A DNA stretch of 64,000 nt. Source: Dactylosporangium sp. AC04546 (lineage in GTDB: Bacteria > Actinomycetota > Actinomycetes > Mycobacteriales > Micromonosporaceae). The notes beneath the pieces are model-generated. The model ran no database searches, was not told the origin of the DNA, and was given only the letters and a program-made list of their open reading frames with translations. A program made the translations under genes and the position numbers. Positions within the stretch are counted from its first letter, which is position 1; each line of letters begins with the position of its first letter. The DNA lies in contig NZ_JAHYSG010000007.1 in assembly GCF_022095675.1 (NCBI RefSeq), forward strand, positions 1-64,000, given 5' to 3'. Of this stretch, positions 40,438-48,756 are shown in pieces.

Positions 40438-40928
40438 GCCTGCTCACCCCCGAGCTTCGTGCCCTCGTCGGGACGTCCGTCGTGTACACCGCGCCGGAGC
40501 CCCTCGGGCGGGCCGCCATCCGCTACTTCGCGCTCGCGGTCGGCGACGACAACCCCGTCTACACCGACGACGCCGCCGCCCGGGAGGCCGGCTACGACGG
40601 GGTCGTCGCGCCGCCGACGCTCGTCTGCGAGACCAACCAGTACGCCGGCCTGCCCCGCGACGGCGACGGGTACGCCGGCCACGGCTGGGGTATCGAGCTG
40701 CCCGGCACCCGCCAGGTCCGCGGCGGCAACTCGTACGTGTTCCACCGGCCGGTCCGGCCGGACGACGTGATCACCGCGACCTGGACGCTCGCCGCCGCCG
40801 ACGAGCGGACCACGTCCGCCGGGCAGGACATGCTGATCCTCACGTCGCGGGCCGAGTACACCAACCAGGACGGCGAGCCGCTGGTGAGCAACGAGGAGAC
40901 GATCATCTACGTGGCGGTGACGCCGTGA
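40434..40928 (+). CDS. MaoC-like FAS1-type dehydratase domain protein (N-terminal hotdog)
   Basis: A 164-aa hotdog protein: LVGTSVVYTAPEPLGRAAIRYFALAVGDDNPVYTDDAAAREAGYDGVVAPPTL, then QVRGGNSYVFHRPVRPDDVITATWTL. This is the FAS1-like dehydratase pattern (MaoC_dehydrat_N), usually non-catalytic by itself. The following gene encodes the partner hotdog with the hydratase dyad. Together they resemble the ChsH1-ChsH2 type heteromeric hydratases of steroid side-chain degradation. It is linked by ATGA to the RidA-like gene and GTGA to its partner. Confidence 0.8.
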   Translation: MSLLTPELRALVGTSVVYTAPEPLGRAAIRYFALAVGDDNPVYTDDAAAREAGYDGVVAPPTLVCETNQYAGLPRDGDGYAGHGWGIELPGTRQVRGGNSYVFHRPVRPDDVITATWTLAAADERTTSAGQDMLILTSRAEYTNQDGEPLVSNEETIIYVAVTP

Positions 40929-41314
40929 GGCCCGGGTTCGAGCTGCCCCGCCTGGAGCGGCGCATCGAGCTGCCCGACATGGTCGCCTACGCCGGCGCCA
41001 CCTGGGACTGGCACCGCCTGCACTACGACCCGGCGTACCTGGCGCCGCGCGGGCTGGACCGGCCGGTCGTCGACGGCCAGGTCTTCGGCGCGCTGCTCGC
41101 CGAGCAGGTCCAGGACTGGCTCGGCCCCGCGGCGCGGCTGCGGTCGCTGAGCTTCCGGTTCAAGAACCTGGTCTTCGCCGGCGAGACCGTCCGCTGCGTC
41201 GGCACGGTGTCCGCGGTGGAGGACGGGATCGTCACCGTCGTGCACCGCATCGACGTGGTCGACGACGGGCGGGTCGCGGTCGCGCCCGCCACGTCGACGG
41301 CCCGGGTGCCGTGA
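40925..41314 (+). CDS. MaoC-like enoyl-CoA hydratase (catalytic hotdog partner)
   Basis: A 129-aa hotdog protein with MVAYAGATWDWHRLHYDPAYL, which carries the D-x4-H hydratase dyad, then RPVVDGQVFGALLAEQV and RFKNLVFAGETVRCVGTV. It should form a heteromer with the 40434 product and hydrate a 2-enoyl-CoA. The next gene encodes a thiolase-like aldolase candidate, which would cut the beta-hydroxyacyl-CoA produced here. Same order and sizes as in steroid side-chain modules. GTG 40925 is in a GTGA overlap. Confidence 0.8.
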   Translation: MRPGFELPRLERRIELPDMVAYAGATWDWHRLHYDPAYLAPRGLDRPVVDGQVFGALLAEQVQDWLGPAARLRSLSFRFKNLVFAGETVRCVGTVSAVEDGIVTVVHRIDVVDDGRVAVAPATSTARVP

Positions 41315-42423
41315 CGACCGGGGTCAGCATCGCCGGCGCCGCCGAGTCCGACCTCGGCGTCACCGGCAAGACCGCGCTGCACCTCCAGGCGCAGGCGGTC
41401 ACCCGGGCCCTCGCCGACGCCGGACTGCGCCTGTCCGATGTGGACGGCCTGGCCACCAACGGCGTGTCGCGCTTCGCCGCCGCGCAGGTCGCCGAGTACC
41501 TCGGCCTGCGCCCGCGCTGGACCGACTCGACGTTCGCCGGCGGTTCGGCGTTCCAGTTGTACGTCGGGCACGCCGCACAGGCGATCCGGGCCGGCCAGGC
41601 GTCGGTGGTCGTCATCTCCTACGGCTCGAACCAGCGCACGGCCCGCAGCCGCACCCACGACCCCTACGAGCCGCAGACGCCCGAGGCGCAGTTCGAGCGC
41701 CCCTACGGCCCGCTCTACCCGGTCTCCGCCTACGCCCTCGCGGCGCAGCGGTACCTGCACGTCTACGGGGCCGCGCGGGGGCGGGCAGCGCTGAGCGCCG
41801 TCGCCGTCAACGCCCGCGAGTGGGCGCTGGAGAACCCGCGCGCCTACCGGTACGGCGCCGGCCCGCTCACCGCGGCCGACGTCGAGGGCAGCCCGCTGGT
41901 GAGCGACCCGCTGACGACCGCCGACTGCTGCCTCGTCACCGACGGCGGCGGCGCGGTCGTGCTCGTCTCCGCCGAGCGGGCCCGCGACCTGCCCGGCGCG
42001 GCCGTCCCGGTGCTCGGCTACGGCGAGGCGACCACCGGTACCTCGATCGCCGGCCTCGGCGACCTGCTGCACACCGGCGCGGCCGAGTCCGGCCGGCGCG
42101 CGTTCGCGATGGCCGGGCTGACCCCGGCGGACGTCGACGCCGCCCAGGTCTACGACTCGTTCACGATCACCGTGCTGTTGTCGCTGGAGGCGCTCGGCTT
42201 CTGCGCGCCGGGCGAGGCGCCCGACTTCCTCGCCACCGGCGGCCTGCCGCTGAACACGTCCGGCGGGGGTCTGTCGTACTGCCACCCCGGCCAGCTCGGC
42301 GTGCTGCTGCTCGTCGAGGCCGTAAGGCGGCTGCGCGCGACGGCCGACCGGGTCGCGCTCGTCCACGGTACCGGCGGCATCCTCTCCACCCACGGCACGG
42401 TCCTGCTGGGAGCGCCGTCGTGA
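41311..42423 (+). CDS. Thiolase-fold protein lacking the nucleophilic cysteine, Ltp2-like retro-aldolase candidate
   Basis: A 370-aa SCP-x thiolase-like protein. The position that carries the acyl-accepting Cys in thiolases reads DSTFAGGSAFQ, without Cys. GLPLNTSGGGLSYCHPGQLG and the C-terminal GTGGILSTHGT are retained. This combination is known from Ltp2-type aldolases, which work with a DUF35 partner to release propionyl- or acetyl-CoA-type fragments from steroid side chains. The DUF35 gene follows by GTGA overlap. Retro-aldol cleavage is therefore more likely than thiolysis. Confidence 0.75.
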   Translation: MTTGVSIAGAAESDLGVTGKTALHLQAQAVTRALADAGLRLSDVDGLATNGVSRFAAAQVAEYLGLRPRWTDSTFAGGSAFQLYVGHAAQAIRAGQASVVVISYGSNQRTARSRTHDPYEPQTPEAQFERPYGPLYPVSAYALAAQRYLHVYGAARGRAALSAVAVNAREWALENPRAYRYGAGPLTAADVEGSPLVSDPLTTADCCLVTDGGGAVVLVSAERARDLPGAAVPVLGYGEATTGTSIAGLGDLLHTGAAESGRRAFAMAGLTPADVDAAQVYDSFTITVLLSLEALGFCAPGEAPDFLATGGLPLNTSGGGLSYCHPGQLGVLLLVEAVRRLRATADRVALVHGTGGILSTHGTVLLGAPS

Positions 42424-42809
42424 ACGTGCCCGAGGACGAGACCACCCGGCAGTGGTGGGACGAGACCCGCGCCCGGCGCCTCACCGTCCAGCGCTGCGGG
42501 TCGTGCGGGCACCTCCAGCACTACCCGCGCCCGGTGTGCCTGTCGTGCGGCGGGCAGGCGCTGTCGCTGGTGCCCGTCGCCGGCACGGGTGTCGTGGAGA
42601 CGTTCACCGTCGTGCGCCGCACCGCCTACGAGGACCTGCCCGCGCCCTACGTCGTGGCCGTCGTGGCGCTCACCGAGGGGCCCCGGCTGCTGACCAACGT
42701 CACGCCGCTCGACGCCGTCGCGATCGGCCGGGCGGTCCGCGTCGACTGGCGGCCGCTGGACGACGGCCGCAACCTGCCCGTGTTCGTCATTGTCGCCATG
42801 GAGGAGTGA
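42420..42809 (+). CDS. DUF35 zinc-ribbon / OB-fold protein, partner of the thiolase-like protein
   Basis: A 129-aa protein. A rubredoxin-like zinc ribbon (CGSCGHLQHYPRPVCLSCG, residues about 25-43) precedes an OB-fold (VVETFTVVRRTAYEDLPAPYVVAVVAL). DUF35 proteins bind thiolase-fold partners and complete their active site; in steroid degradation the DUF35 part of ChsH2 is required for Ltp2 aldolase. Here it is a separate gene next to its presumed partner. GTG 42420 is in a GTGA overlap. Confidence 0.85.
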   Translation: MNVPEDETTRQWWDETRARRLTVQRCGSCGHLQHYPRPVCLSCGGQALSLVPVAGTGVVETFTVVRRTAYEDLPAPYVVAVVALTEGPRLLTNVTPLDAVAIGRAVRVDWRPLDDGRNLPVFVIVAMEE

Positions 42810-42814
42810 CCACA

Positions 42815-43978
42815 GTGGACTTCGAGCTCAGCGACGAGCAGCGGCAGTTCCGCGACGTGCTGCGTGAGTTCGTCGACCGGGAGATCCGGCCGGTCGCGCA
42901 GGAGTGGGAGGCCACCGACCGGTACCCCACCGAGATCGTCGAGTCGATGCGCCGGATGGGCCTGTTCGGGCTGACCGTCCCCGAGGAGTACGGCGGGCTC
43001 GGCGCCGACATGGTCTCCTTCGCCCTCGTCTTCGAGGAGATCGCGAAGGGCTGGATGGGCATCGCCGGCATCCTCGGCAGCCACTCCCTCGCCTGCTGGC
43101 TCATCGCCCGGCACGGCACCGAGGAGCAGAAGCGCCGCTACCTGCCGGACCTGGCCACCGGCGCCCGGCGCAGCGGGATCGGCCTCACCGAGCCCGACGC
43201 CGGCACCGACCTGCAGGGCATCCGCACCGTCGCCCGCCGCGACGGCGACCACTACGTCGTCACCGGCCGCAAGACCTGGATCACCAACGCCCGGCACGCC
43301 GACCCGCTGCCGGTGCTCGTCAAGACCGACCCCACCGCGTCGCCGGCCCACCGCGGCATGTCGGTGCTGCTGGTCGAGGCCGGGACGCCCGGCTTCGAGG
43401 TGCTGCGCGACCTGCCGAAGCTCGGCTACAAGGGCACCGAGTCGTGCGAGGTGCTCCTCGACGACGTCCGCGTCCCCGTCTCCGGCCTGCTCGGTGGTGT
43501 CGAGGGGCGGGGCATGCAGCAGGTGCTGTCCGGCCTGGAGACCGGCCGGATCAACGTCGCCGCCCGCGCCCTCGGGATCGCGCAGGCCGCCTACGACGAG
43601 GCGCTGCGCTACAGCGCCTCCCGGACGGCCTTCGGCTCGCAGATCTCGCAGTTCCAGGCCGTCCAGCTGCGCCTGGCCGACATGGCCATGCAGGTCCAGG
43701 CGGCGCGCCTGATGGTCTACTGGGCGGCCGCGCGCGCCGACGCCGGCCAGCGCGTCGACCTGGAGGCCGGGATGGCGAAGGCGTTCGCGTCCGAGGCCGC
43801 GGCGGCCTGCGCCCTGTCGGCCATGCAGGTCCACGGCGGCTACGGCTACTCCAAGGAGTTCGTCGTCGAGCGCCTGTACCGCGACGCGCCGCTCATGATG
43901 ATCGGCGAGGGCACGAACGACATCCAGCGCATCGTGATCGCCCGCGCGCTGACCAGCGGAAAGGGCCGCATCGGATGA
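42815..43978 (+). CDS. Acyl-CoA dehydrogenase
   Basis: A 387-aa enzyme, standard length. It starts DFELSDEQRQFRD; VPEEYGGLG, GIGLTEPDAGTDLQGIRT and WITNAR are FAD/substrate motifs. The C-terminal YGYSKEFVVERLYRDA and GEGTNDIQR contain the usual catalytic-base Glu (EGT). It introduces a 2,3-double bond in an acyl-CoA, giving the substrate for the adjacent MaoC pair. GTG 42815 is preferred over GTG 42806, because GGAGGAG (42800-42806) sits at the right distance from the former and overlaps the latter. Confidence 0.85.
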   Translation: MDFELSDEQRQFRDVLREFVDREIRPVAQEWEATDRYPTEIVESMRRMGLFGLTVPEEYGGLGADMVSFALVFEEIAKGWMGIAGILGSHSLACWLIARHGTEEQKRRYLPDLATGARRSGIGLTEPDAGTDLQGIRTVARRDGDHYVVTGRKTWITNARHADPLPVLVKTDPTASPAHRGMSVLLVEAGTPGFEVLRDLPKLGYKGTESCEVLLDDVRVPVSGLLGGVEGRGMQQVLSGLETGRINVAARALGIAQAAYDEALRYSASRTAFGSQISQFQAVQLRLADMAMQVQAARLMVYWAAARADAGQRVDLEAGMAKAFASEAAAACALSAMQVHGGYGYSKEFVVERLYRDAPLMMIGEGTNDIQRIVIARALTSGKGRIG

Positions 43979-44823
43979 GGTCGTACCTGTACGTGCCGGG
44001 CGACGCGCCGGACAAGCTCGCCAAGTCGCTCGCCCGCGGCGCCGACGCGGTCATCGCCGACCTCGAGGACGCTGTGCCGGCCGCGGGCAGGTCCGCGGCC
44101 CGGGCCTCGGTCCGGTCGTGGCTGTCGGCGCTGCCCGCCACGGACCGCCCGGCGGTGTGGGTCCGGATCAACCCGGGCGAGGCGGGCCTGGAGGACGCCC
44201 GGGCGGTGGCGGTGCCCGGCCTGGCCGGCGTCTGCGTCGCCAAGGCCGAGACCGCCGGCGAGCTGACCGCCCTGGCCGCCGTGCTCGCGACGGCCGAGGA
44301 GGCCTCGGGGCTGCCAGTCGGCGGGATCGCCGTGGTGCCGCTGCTGGAGTCCGCGGCGGCCGTGCTCAACGCCGTCGAGCTGGCCCGCGCCCCGCGGGTG
44401 GCCCGGCTGCAGCTGGGCGAGGCCGACCTGCGGGCCGACCTGGGCGTGACGCTCGGCCCGGACGAGCGCGAGCTGCTGCCGATCCGCTCCCACGTCGTCG
44501 TGGCGAGCGCCGCGGCCGGGATCGGCCCGCCGGTCGCCCCCGTGAGCACCGACTACCGTGACCTCGACGCGCTCCGCTCGTCGACGGAGGCCCTGCGCCG
44601 CCTCGGTTTCGTCGGGCGGGCCTGCATCCACCCCGCCCAGCTCCCGGTCGTCAACGAGGTCTTCACGCCGTCGCCGGAGCGCCTGGCCGAGGCGGCCGAC
44701 CTGGTCCGCCGCTACGACGCGGCGGTGGCGTCGGGCGCCGGCGTCCTGGTCGGCGCCGACGGCCGCATGGTCGACGCGGCGGTGGTCCGCGCCGCCCGCC
44801 GCCTGCTGTCCCTGGCCGGCTGA
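43975..44823 (+). CDS. CitE-like / HpcH-HpaI family CoA-ester lyase
   Basis: A 282-aa barrel enzyme: SYLYVPGDAPDKLAKSLARGADAVIADLEDAVP, WVRINPGEAGLEDA, VVPLLESAAAVLNAVELA, LQLGEADLRADLG and FVGRACIHPAQLPVVNEVF. The metal-binding Glu/Asp pair is present. Free-standing CitE homologues split malyl-CoA, beta-methylmalyl-CoA or citramalyl-CoA into glyoxylate or pyruvate and an acyl-CoA. As the last gene of the operon with a CoA-transferase and a mesaconyl-CoA-hydratase-like MaoC, cleavage of an alkyl-malyl-CoA or citramalyl-CoA is a good guess. ATGA overlap with the dehydrogenase. Confidence 0.8.
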   Translation: MRSYLYVPGDAPDKLAKSLARGADAVIADLEDAVPAAGRSAARASVRSWLSALPATDRPAVWVRINPGEAGLEDARAVAVPGLAGVCVAKAETAGELTALAAVLATAEEASGLPVGGIAVVPLLESAAAVLNAVELARAPRVARLQLGEADLRADLGVTLGPDERELLPIRSHVVVASAAAGIGPPVAPVSTDYRDLDALRSSTEALRRLGFVGRACIHPAQLPVVNEVFTPSPERLAEAADLVRRYDAAVASGAGVLVGADGRMVDAAVVRAARRLLSLAG

Positions 44824-44837
44824 CCGGCGCGCGATAT

Positions 44838-44862
44838 GGAAACGCTGTTTCGCTGGAGGAAC
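44838..44862. promoter_or_regulatory. IclR-type operator 6, upstream of the acyl-CoA ligase
   Basis: GGAAAC (44838-44843), three bases, GTTTCGC (44847-44853), three bases, AGGAAC (44857-44862). It lies directly upstream of the ligase promoter region and 14 bp after the previous operon. Confidence 0.7.
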
Positions 44863-44878
44863 CAGGCAGCCCATTGCC

Positions 44879-44907
44879 TCGACAGGGAAACGGTGTTTCC
44901 ATTGCAT
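44879..44907 (+). promoter_or_regulatory. Acyl-CoA ligase promoter with operator 7
   Basis: TCGACA (44879-44884), 17-bp spacer, TTGCAT (44902-44907), then GTG at 44909. The spacer holds a second operator, the perfect palindrome GGAAAC, GGT, GTTTCC (44886-44900). Binding there would block RNA polymerase directly. Confidence 0.55.
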
Positions 44908-44908
44908 C

Positions 44909-46384
44909 GTGACTGGTGCGCAGTTGAACATCGCCAACGGGGTCCGCGAGTTCGCCCGCGCGACCCCGGACGCCATCGCCGTCATCGACGGTGACCGGCG
45001 GCTCGACTATGCCGCGCTCGACGACCGCTCCAGCCGCCTCGCGCAGGCGCTGCTCGCCGCCGGCCTCGCCCCCGGTGACCCGGTCGCGGTGCTGAGCGGC
45101 AACCGGCTCGAGTACTGCGAGATCGCCGCCGGGCTGGCCAAGGCGGGGATGCCGATGGTCCCGCTGAACCCGCGCCAGACGCTCGCCGACACGGCGTACA
45201 TCGCCGGGCACTGCGACCCGAAGGCCATCATCCTCGACCCGGCCCTGGAGGACCGCGCCGTCGACCCGGGCTTCACTCTGCGGCTCGGCGCCGAGTACGA
45301 GGCCGCCATCGAGAACGCCGCCGCGACGGACCCGGCGGTCCGCGTCGACGAGCACGACCCCTTCTGCATCGCCTACACGTCGGGCACGACCGGCGCGCCC
45401 AAGGGCGTGCTCATCAGCCACCGCTCGCGGGTGCTCACGTTCTACTGCACCGCGCTGGAGTGGGGGCTCGGGCCCGGGCGGCGCACGATCGCGGTCGCGC
45501 CGATGTACCACGGCGCCGGCTTCGCCTTCGCCTACGCGGCGGTCTTCACCGGCGGTACCGTCTCGATGCTCAGGGCCTGGGACCCGCAGACCCTGCTGCG
45601 GATGGTCGAGCGGGACCGCCCGCAGTCCGTCTTCCTCGTGCCGACCCATGCGGTCGGGCTCCGCGAGGTGGGTCTCCAGGGCAAACTCGACAGCCTGGAG
45701 ACGCTGTACTTCAACGCCGCCGCCCTGCCGGTCGCGCTGAAGGAGTGGGTGCTCGACAGCTTCCCCGGCGTGGGCGTGCACGAGCTGTACGGCTCGACCG
45801 AGGCCGGCGTCGTCACCGACCTGCGGCCGGTCGACGCGCGGCGCAAGGCCGGCTCGGTCGGGCACCCGTGGTTCATGACGGAGATCCGGGTCGTCGACGA
45901 CGAGGGCCACCCGGTGCCGCCCGGCACGCCCGGCGAGCTGTACAGCCGCTCCCCGTTCCTCATGAACGGCTACCTCGGCAACCCGGCCGCCACCGCCGGG
46001 TGCACGACCCCCGACGGCTTCCTGACCAGCGGGGACGTCGTCGTGGTGGACGACGAGGGGTTCGTGACGATCGTCGACCGCAAGAAGGACATGATCATCA
46101 CGGGCGGGGTGAACGTGTACCCGCGCGACGTCGAGGAGGCGCTCGCCGCGCACCCGGCGGTGGTCGAGGCGGCGGTCGTGGGGGAGCGCGACGACCGCTG
46201 GGGCGAGCGGATCGTTGCCTACGTCGTGGCGCGCGAGGAGGGCCTCGAGCCCGGCGCGCTGCTCGAGCACCTGCGGCCCCGGCTCGCCGGGCACAAGGTG
46301 CCGAAGGAGTTCCGGATGATCGCCGCGCTGCCCCGCAACGCGGCCGGCAAGGTGCTGAAACGAGAGCTGAGGAGCACGGGTTGA
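44909..46384 (+). CDS. Acyl-CoA synthetase / AMP-dependent ligase
   Basis: A 491-aa ATP-dependent acid:CoA ligase. The AMP-binding motif is YTSGTTGAPKG; further landmarks are YGSTEAG, DGFLTSGDVVVVDDEGFVTIVDRKKDMIITGGVNVYPRDVEE, and the catalytic lysine in PRNAAGKVLKREL. Length is near the lower end for fatty or aromatic acyl-CoA ligases. The start GTG 44909 has no Shine-Dalgarno sequence but follows a -10 box, so it is likely leaderless. Two operators precede it. It could activate a long-chain, phytenic-type or aromatic acid. It overlaps the bicupin gene by TTGA. Confidence 0.85.
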   Translation: MTGAQLNIANGVREFARATPDAIAVIDGDRRLDYAALDDRSSRLAQALLAAGLAPGDPVAVLSGNRLEYCEIAAGLAKAGMPMVPLNPRQTLADTAYIAGHCDPKAIILDPALEDRAVDPGFTLRLGAEYEAAIENAAATDPAVRVDEHDPFCIAYTSGTTGAPKGVLISHRSRVLTFYCTALEWGLGPGRRTIAVAPMYHGAGFAFAYAAVFTGGTVSMLRAWDPQTLLRMVERDRPQSVFLVPTHAVGLREVGLQGKLDSLETLYFNAAALPVALKEWVLDSFPGVGVHELYGSTEAGVVTDLRPVDARRKAGSVGHPWFMTEIRVVDDEGHPVPPGTPGELYSRSPFLMNGYLGNPAATAGCTTPDGFLTSGDVVVVDDEGFVTIVDRKKDMIITGGVNVYPRDVEEALAAHPAVVEAAVVGERDDRWGERIVAYVVAREEGLEPGALLEHLRPRLAGHKVPKEFRMIAALPRNAAGKVLKRELRSTG

Positions 46385-47217
46385 GGGCGCACGTCGAGCT
46401 GATCCACGAGGACGACTACATCTGGCACGCCGCCGAGCTGCCCTTCGGCGAGGGCAAGGCGCTCGAGCGCCGGCTGTCCACCGACGAGGAGGACGGCTCG
46501 TCGTCGCTGTCGCTGAGCTTCCCGGCCGACTGGGGCCGCGGGCCGGGCGTCGCGCACGCCGACACGGAGTTCTACGTCGTGTCGGGGTCCCTGCTGTACG
46601 GCGGGAAGGAGCTCGGCCCCGGCGGTTACCTGCAGGTGCCGAAGGGCGTGCCCATGGACTGGATCAAGGTCCGTGAGGGCAGCCACGTCCTGCACTGGCG
46701 CGAGTACGGCGACGCCGGGTTCGACCCCGACGCCCAGGCCCGCGAGGAGGGCACGGTCACGGTCGTCGACCCGGACGCGATGCCGTGGGTGGCGGCGCCG
46801 ACCGTCGGCCCGCTCACACCGCTGTACATCAAGCTGCTGCACCGCGACCCGAAGACCGGCTTCTACACCCGGCTGATCCGCGCGCCGAAGGGCTGGACCG
46901 ACCACCGCCTCGCGCACCACCCGTGCTACGAGGAGTTCTACACGCTGAGCGGCAAGATGGCGTACAACTTCGGCGACATCGACGAGGGCACCTACTGCTT
47001 CCGCCCGGCCGGCGTGAAGCACGGCCACTTCGTCGCCGAGACGGAGATCGACTGGATCATCCGCTCCGACGGTGAGCTCATCAACTGGTACACCACCGAA
47101 GAGTGGATCAAGTGGGGCGGGCACGCCGAGAACTACCACGAGCACGAGGCGCCGGTCATCTCGACGCTGCCGGTGCGGTCGCGGTCGCGGGGACCCTGGT
47201 CCGGCGACGGAATGTGA
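46381..47217 (+). CDS. Bicupin protein
   Basis: A 278-aa protein with two cupin barrels. The first (about 35-120) has HADTEFYVVSGSLLYGG and LGPGGYLQVPKGVPMDW; the second (about 165-250) has HHPCYEEFYTLSGKMAYNF and YCFRPAGVKHGHFVAE, with likely metal-binding His. Related to ChrR-like / DUF4437 cupins. Members may be dioxygenases, isomerases or sensors. Cotranscription with the acyl-CoA ligase suggests a role in the same pathway, perhaps on a small acid. The start is TTG 46381 in an overlap with the ligase stop, with GAGGAG 7 bases upstream. Confidence 0.7.
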   Translation: MRAHVELIHEDDYIWHAAELPFGEGKALERRLSTDEEDGSSSLSLSFPADWGRGPGVAHADTEFYVVSGSLLYGGKELGPGGYLQVPKGVPMDWIKVREGSHVLHWREYGDAGFDPDAQAREEGTVTVVDPDAMPWVAAPTVGPLTPLYIKLLHRDPKTGFYTRLIRAPKGWTDHRLAHHPCYEEFYTLSGKMAYNFGDIDEGTYCFRPAGVKHGHFVAETEIDWIIRSDGELINWYTTEEWIKWGGHAENYHEHEAPVISTLPVRSRSRGPWSGDGM

Positions 47218-47224
47218 TCGACGA

Positions 47225-47256
47225 AAAGGGGGGAGGCCCGGCGGCCTCCCCCCTTT
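47225..47256. terminator. Bidirectional terminator between convergent genes
   Basis: A perfect 14-bp hairpin (47225-47238 with 47243-47256), loop CGGC, flanked by A-run on the left arm and T-run on the right arm, so it works in both directions. It sits between the bicupin stop and the hydantoinase stop. Confidence 0.85.
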
Positions 47257-47262
47257 GCCGTG

Positions 47263-48678
47263 TCAGCGCTTCACGAACTCACCGCGCGGGTCGCCGACCA
47301 GGGCGCCGTCGCGGTACGCGACGCGGCCGCGCAGGATCGTGGCGACCGGCCAGCCGCGGACCTTGCGGCCGGCGAACGGGCAGTGGTCCTGGCCCGACAG
47401 CAGCAGCTCGGTGGTGACCTCCTGCTCCAGGTCGGGGTCGACGACCGTGATGTCCGCGTCGTGCCCGACCAGCAGCGAGCCCTTGCGCGGCCAGAGCCCG
47501 TAGGCCCGAGCCGGGTTGGCCGACACCAGTTCGGCGACGCGGTGCGGGGCCAGGCCGCGGCGGTGCATGCCCTCGCTGACGAGCACCGGGTACAGCAGGC
47601 CGGTGCCGCCGAACCCCGGCAGCGCCGGCCACAGCTCGTCGCCCTTGTGCTCCTCCAGGCAGCAGGCGTGGTCGGAGGCGACCCAGTCGACCGCGCCCGA
47701 CAGCACCCCGGCCCACAGCGCCTCGGTGTCGGCCGCGCTGCGGATCGGCGGGTTGACCTTCGCGCCGAGCCCGGACAGCTCCTCGTAGTTGAGGCACAGG
47801 TGGTGCAGGGTGACCTCGGTGCGCAGGTCGAGGCCGGCCCGGGCCGCGGTCGCTGCGGCGAGCGCCTCGGCGCTGGACAGGTGCAGCAGGTTGACCGGGC
47901 AGCCGGTCGCGCCGGCGAGCGTGGTCGCCTCGCCGATGGCGACCCGCTCGGTGAGCGGCGGGCGGGCGTCGGAGTACGCCTTGAGCGTCTGCGGGTCGCC
48001 GGCCGCCCGCACCCGGTCGATGAACAGCCGCATCAGCTCGGCCTGCTCGCAGTGCAGCGACAGCGAGACCCGCTTGCCGCTGTCGCGCCCGGCGGCGGCC
48101 ACCGCCTCCATGATCTGGTACAGGTGGCCCAGGTCGTACTCGTCGCTCATCGTGAACGCCTTGGCGTCGCGCGAGTCGGCCGAGAGGTTGAAGCCCTTGT
48201 AGAACATGTAGTACTTGAACGAGGCGATGCCGTGCTCGTCCACCAGCGACGGCACCTCGCCGACCTGGCGGGTGTCCATCGGGGCCAGGTGGAAGCCGAA
48301 GTCGGTCCACGCGTGGCCGGACACCGCGGCGAGCACCTCGGGCAGGATCTCGGCGTAGGGGCCGGTCTTGTTGAGGTAGTGCTGGCCGGTGCGGAAGTAC
48401 GACAGCACCGTGGTCGCGCCGCCGACCAGCGACGAGCGGGTCTCCTCGGCCGCGTCGACCGCCAGGGGCCGGTAGATGCCGAGGTGGTAGTGCGCGTCGA
48501 CGGCGCCGGGGAAGACCAGCAGCTCGTTCGCGTCGAGCACCTCCTCGGCCTCGCTCGCGGCCAGGTCGGTGCCGATCGCCGCGATCGTCCCGTCGCGGGT
48601 GGCGAGGTCGGCGCGCACCTCCCCGACGTACGGCAGCACCAGGGTTCCGTTCTTGATCAGCAGGTCGTACCGCGACAT
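47263..48678 (-). CDS. Dihydropyrimidinase / hydantoinase / cyclic imidase-like amidohydrolase
   Basis: A 471-aa amidohydrolase with the binuclear metal site of the cyclic amidase group: DAHYHLG (HxH), the lysine to be carbamylated in SFKYYMFYK, His in LHCEQ, His in LLHLSSAE and Asp in ASDHACC. It hydrolyses a ring amide or imide such as a dihydropyrimidine, hydantoin or allantoin; several relatives open succinimide or maleimide. The usual DHP ending PRKGSLLVGHDADITVVDP is present. It is monocistronic, divergent from the CoA-transferase at 48757, with operator 8 between them. As part of the regulon, opening of an alkylmaleimide or lactam from a pyrrole ring would fit. Confidence 0.85.
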   Translation of the reverse strand: MSRYDLLIKNGTLVLPYVGEVRADLATRDGTIAAIGTDLAASEAEEVLDANELLVFPGAVDAHYHLGIYRPLAVDAAEETRSSLVGGATTVLSYFRTGQHYLNKTGPYAEILPEVLAAVSGHAWTDFGFHLAPMDTRQVGEVPSLVDEHGIASFKYYMFYKGFNLSADSRDAKAFTMSDEYDLGHLYQIMEAVAAAGRDSGKRVSLSLHCEQAELMRLFIDRVRAAGDPQTLKAYSDARPPLTERVAIGEATTLAGATGCPVNLLHLSSAEALAAATAARAGLDLRTEVTLHHLCLNYEELSGLGAKVNPPIRSAADTEALWAGVLSGAVDWVASDHACCLEEHKGDELWPALPGFGGTGLLYPVLVSEGMHRRGLAPHRVAELVSANPARAYGLWPRKGSLLVGHDADITVVDPDLEQEVTTELLLSGQDHCPFAGRKVRGWPVATILRGRVAYRDGALVGDPRGEFVKR

Positions 48679-48699
48679 CGGGCGACCACCCCTTTCCGT

Positions 48700-48725
48700 G
48701 TTTCGCTCAATGTAACGGGGTTTCC
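48700..48725. promoter_or_regulatory. IclR-type operator 8, between hydantoinase and CoA-transferase genes
   Basis: GTTTCGC (48700-48706), three bases, ATGTAAC (48710-48716, weak), three bases, GTTTCC (48720-48725). On the minus strand this reads GGAAAC, GTTACAT, GCGAAAC at the same 10-bp spacing as operator 5. Confidence 0.65.
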
Positions 48726-48750
48726 ATTTTGGCGGTAGGGTCGCTACGCT
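48721..48750 (+). promoter_or_regulatory. Predicted leaderless promoter of the 48757 operon
   Basis: TTTCCA (48721-48726), 18-bp spacer, TACGCT (48745-48750), six bases, GTG at 48757. The -35 lies inside operator 8, as in the IclR promoter. Confidence 0.5.
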
Positions 48751-48756
48751 CTGGCC

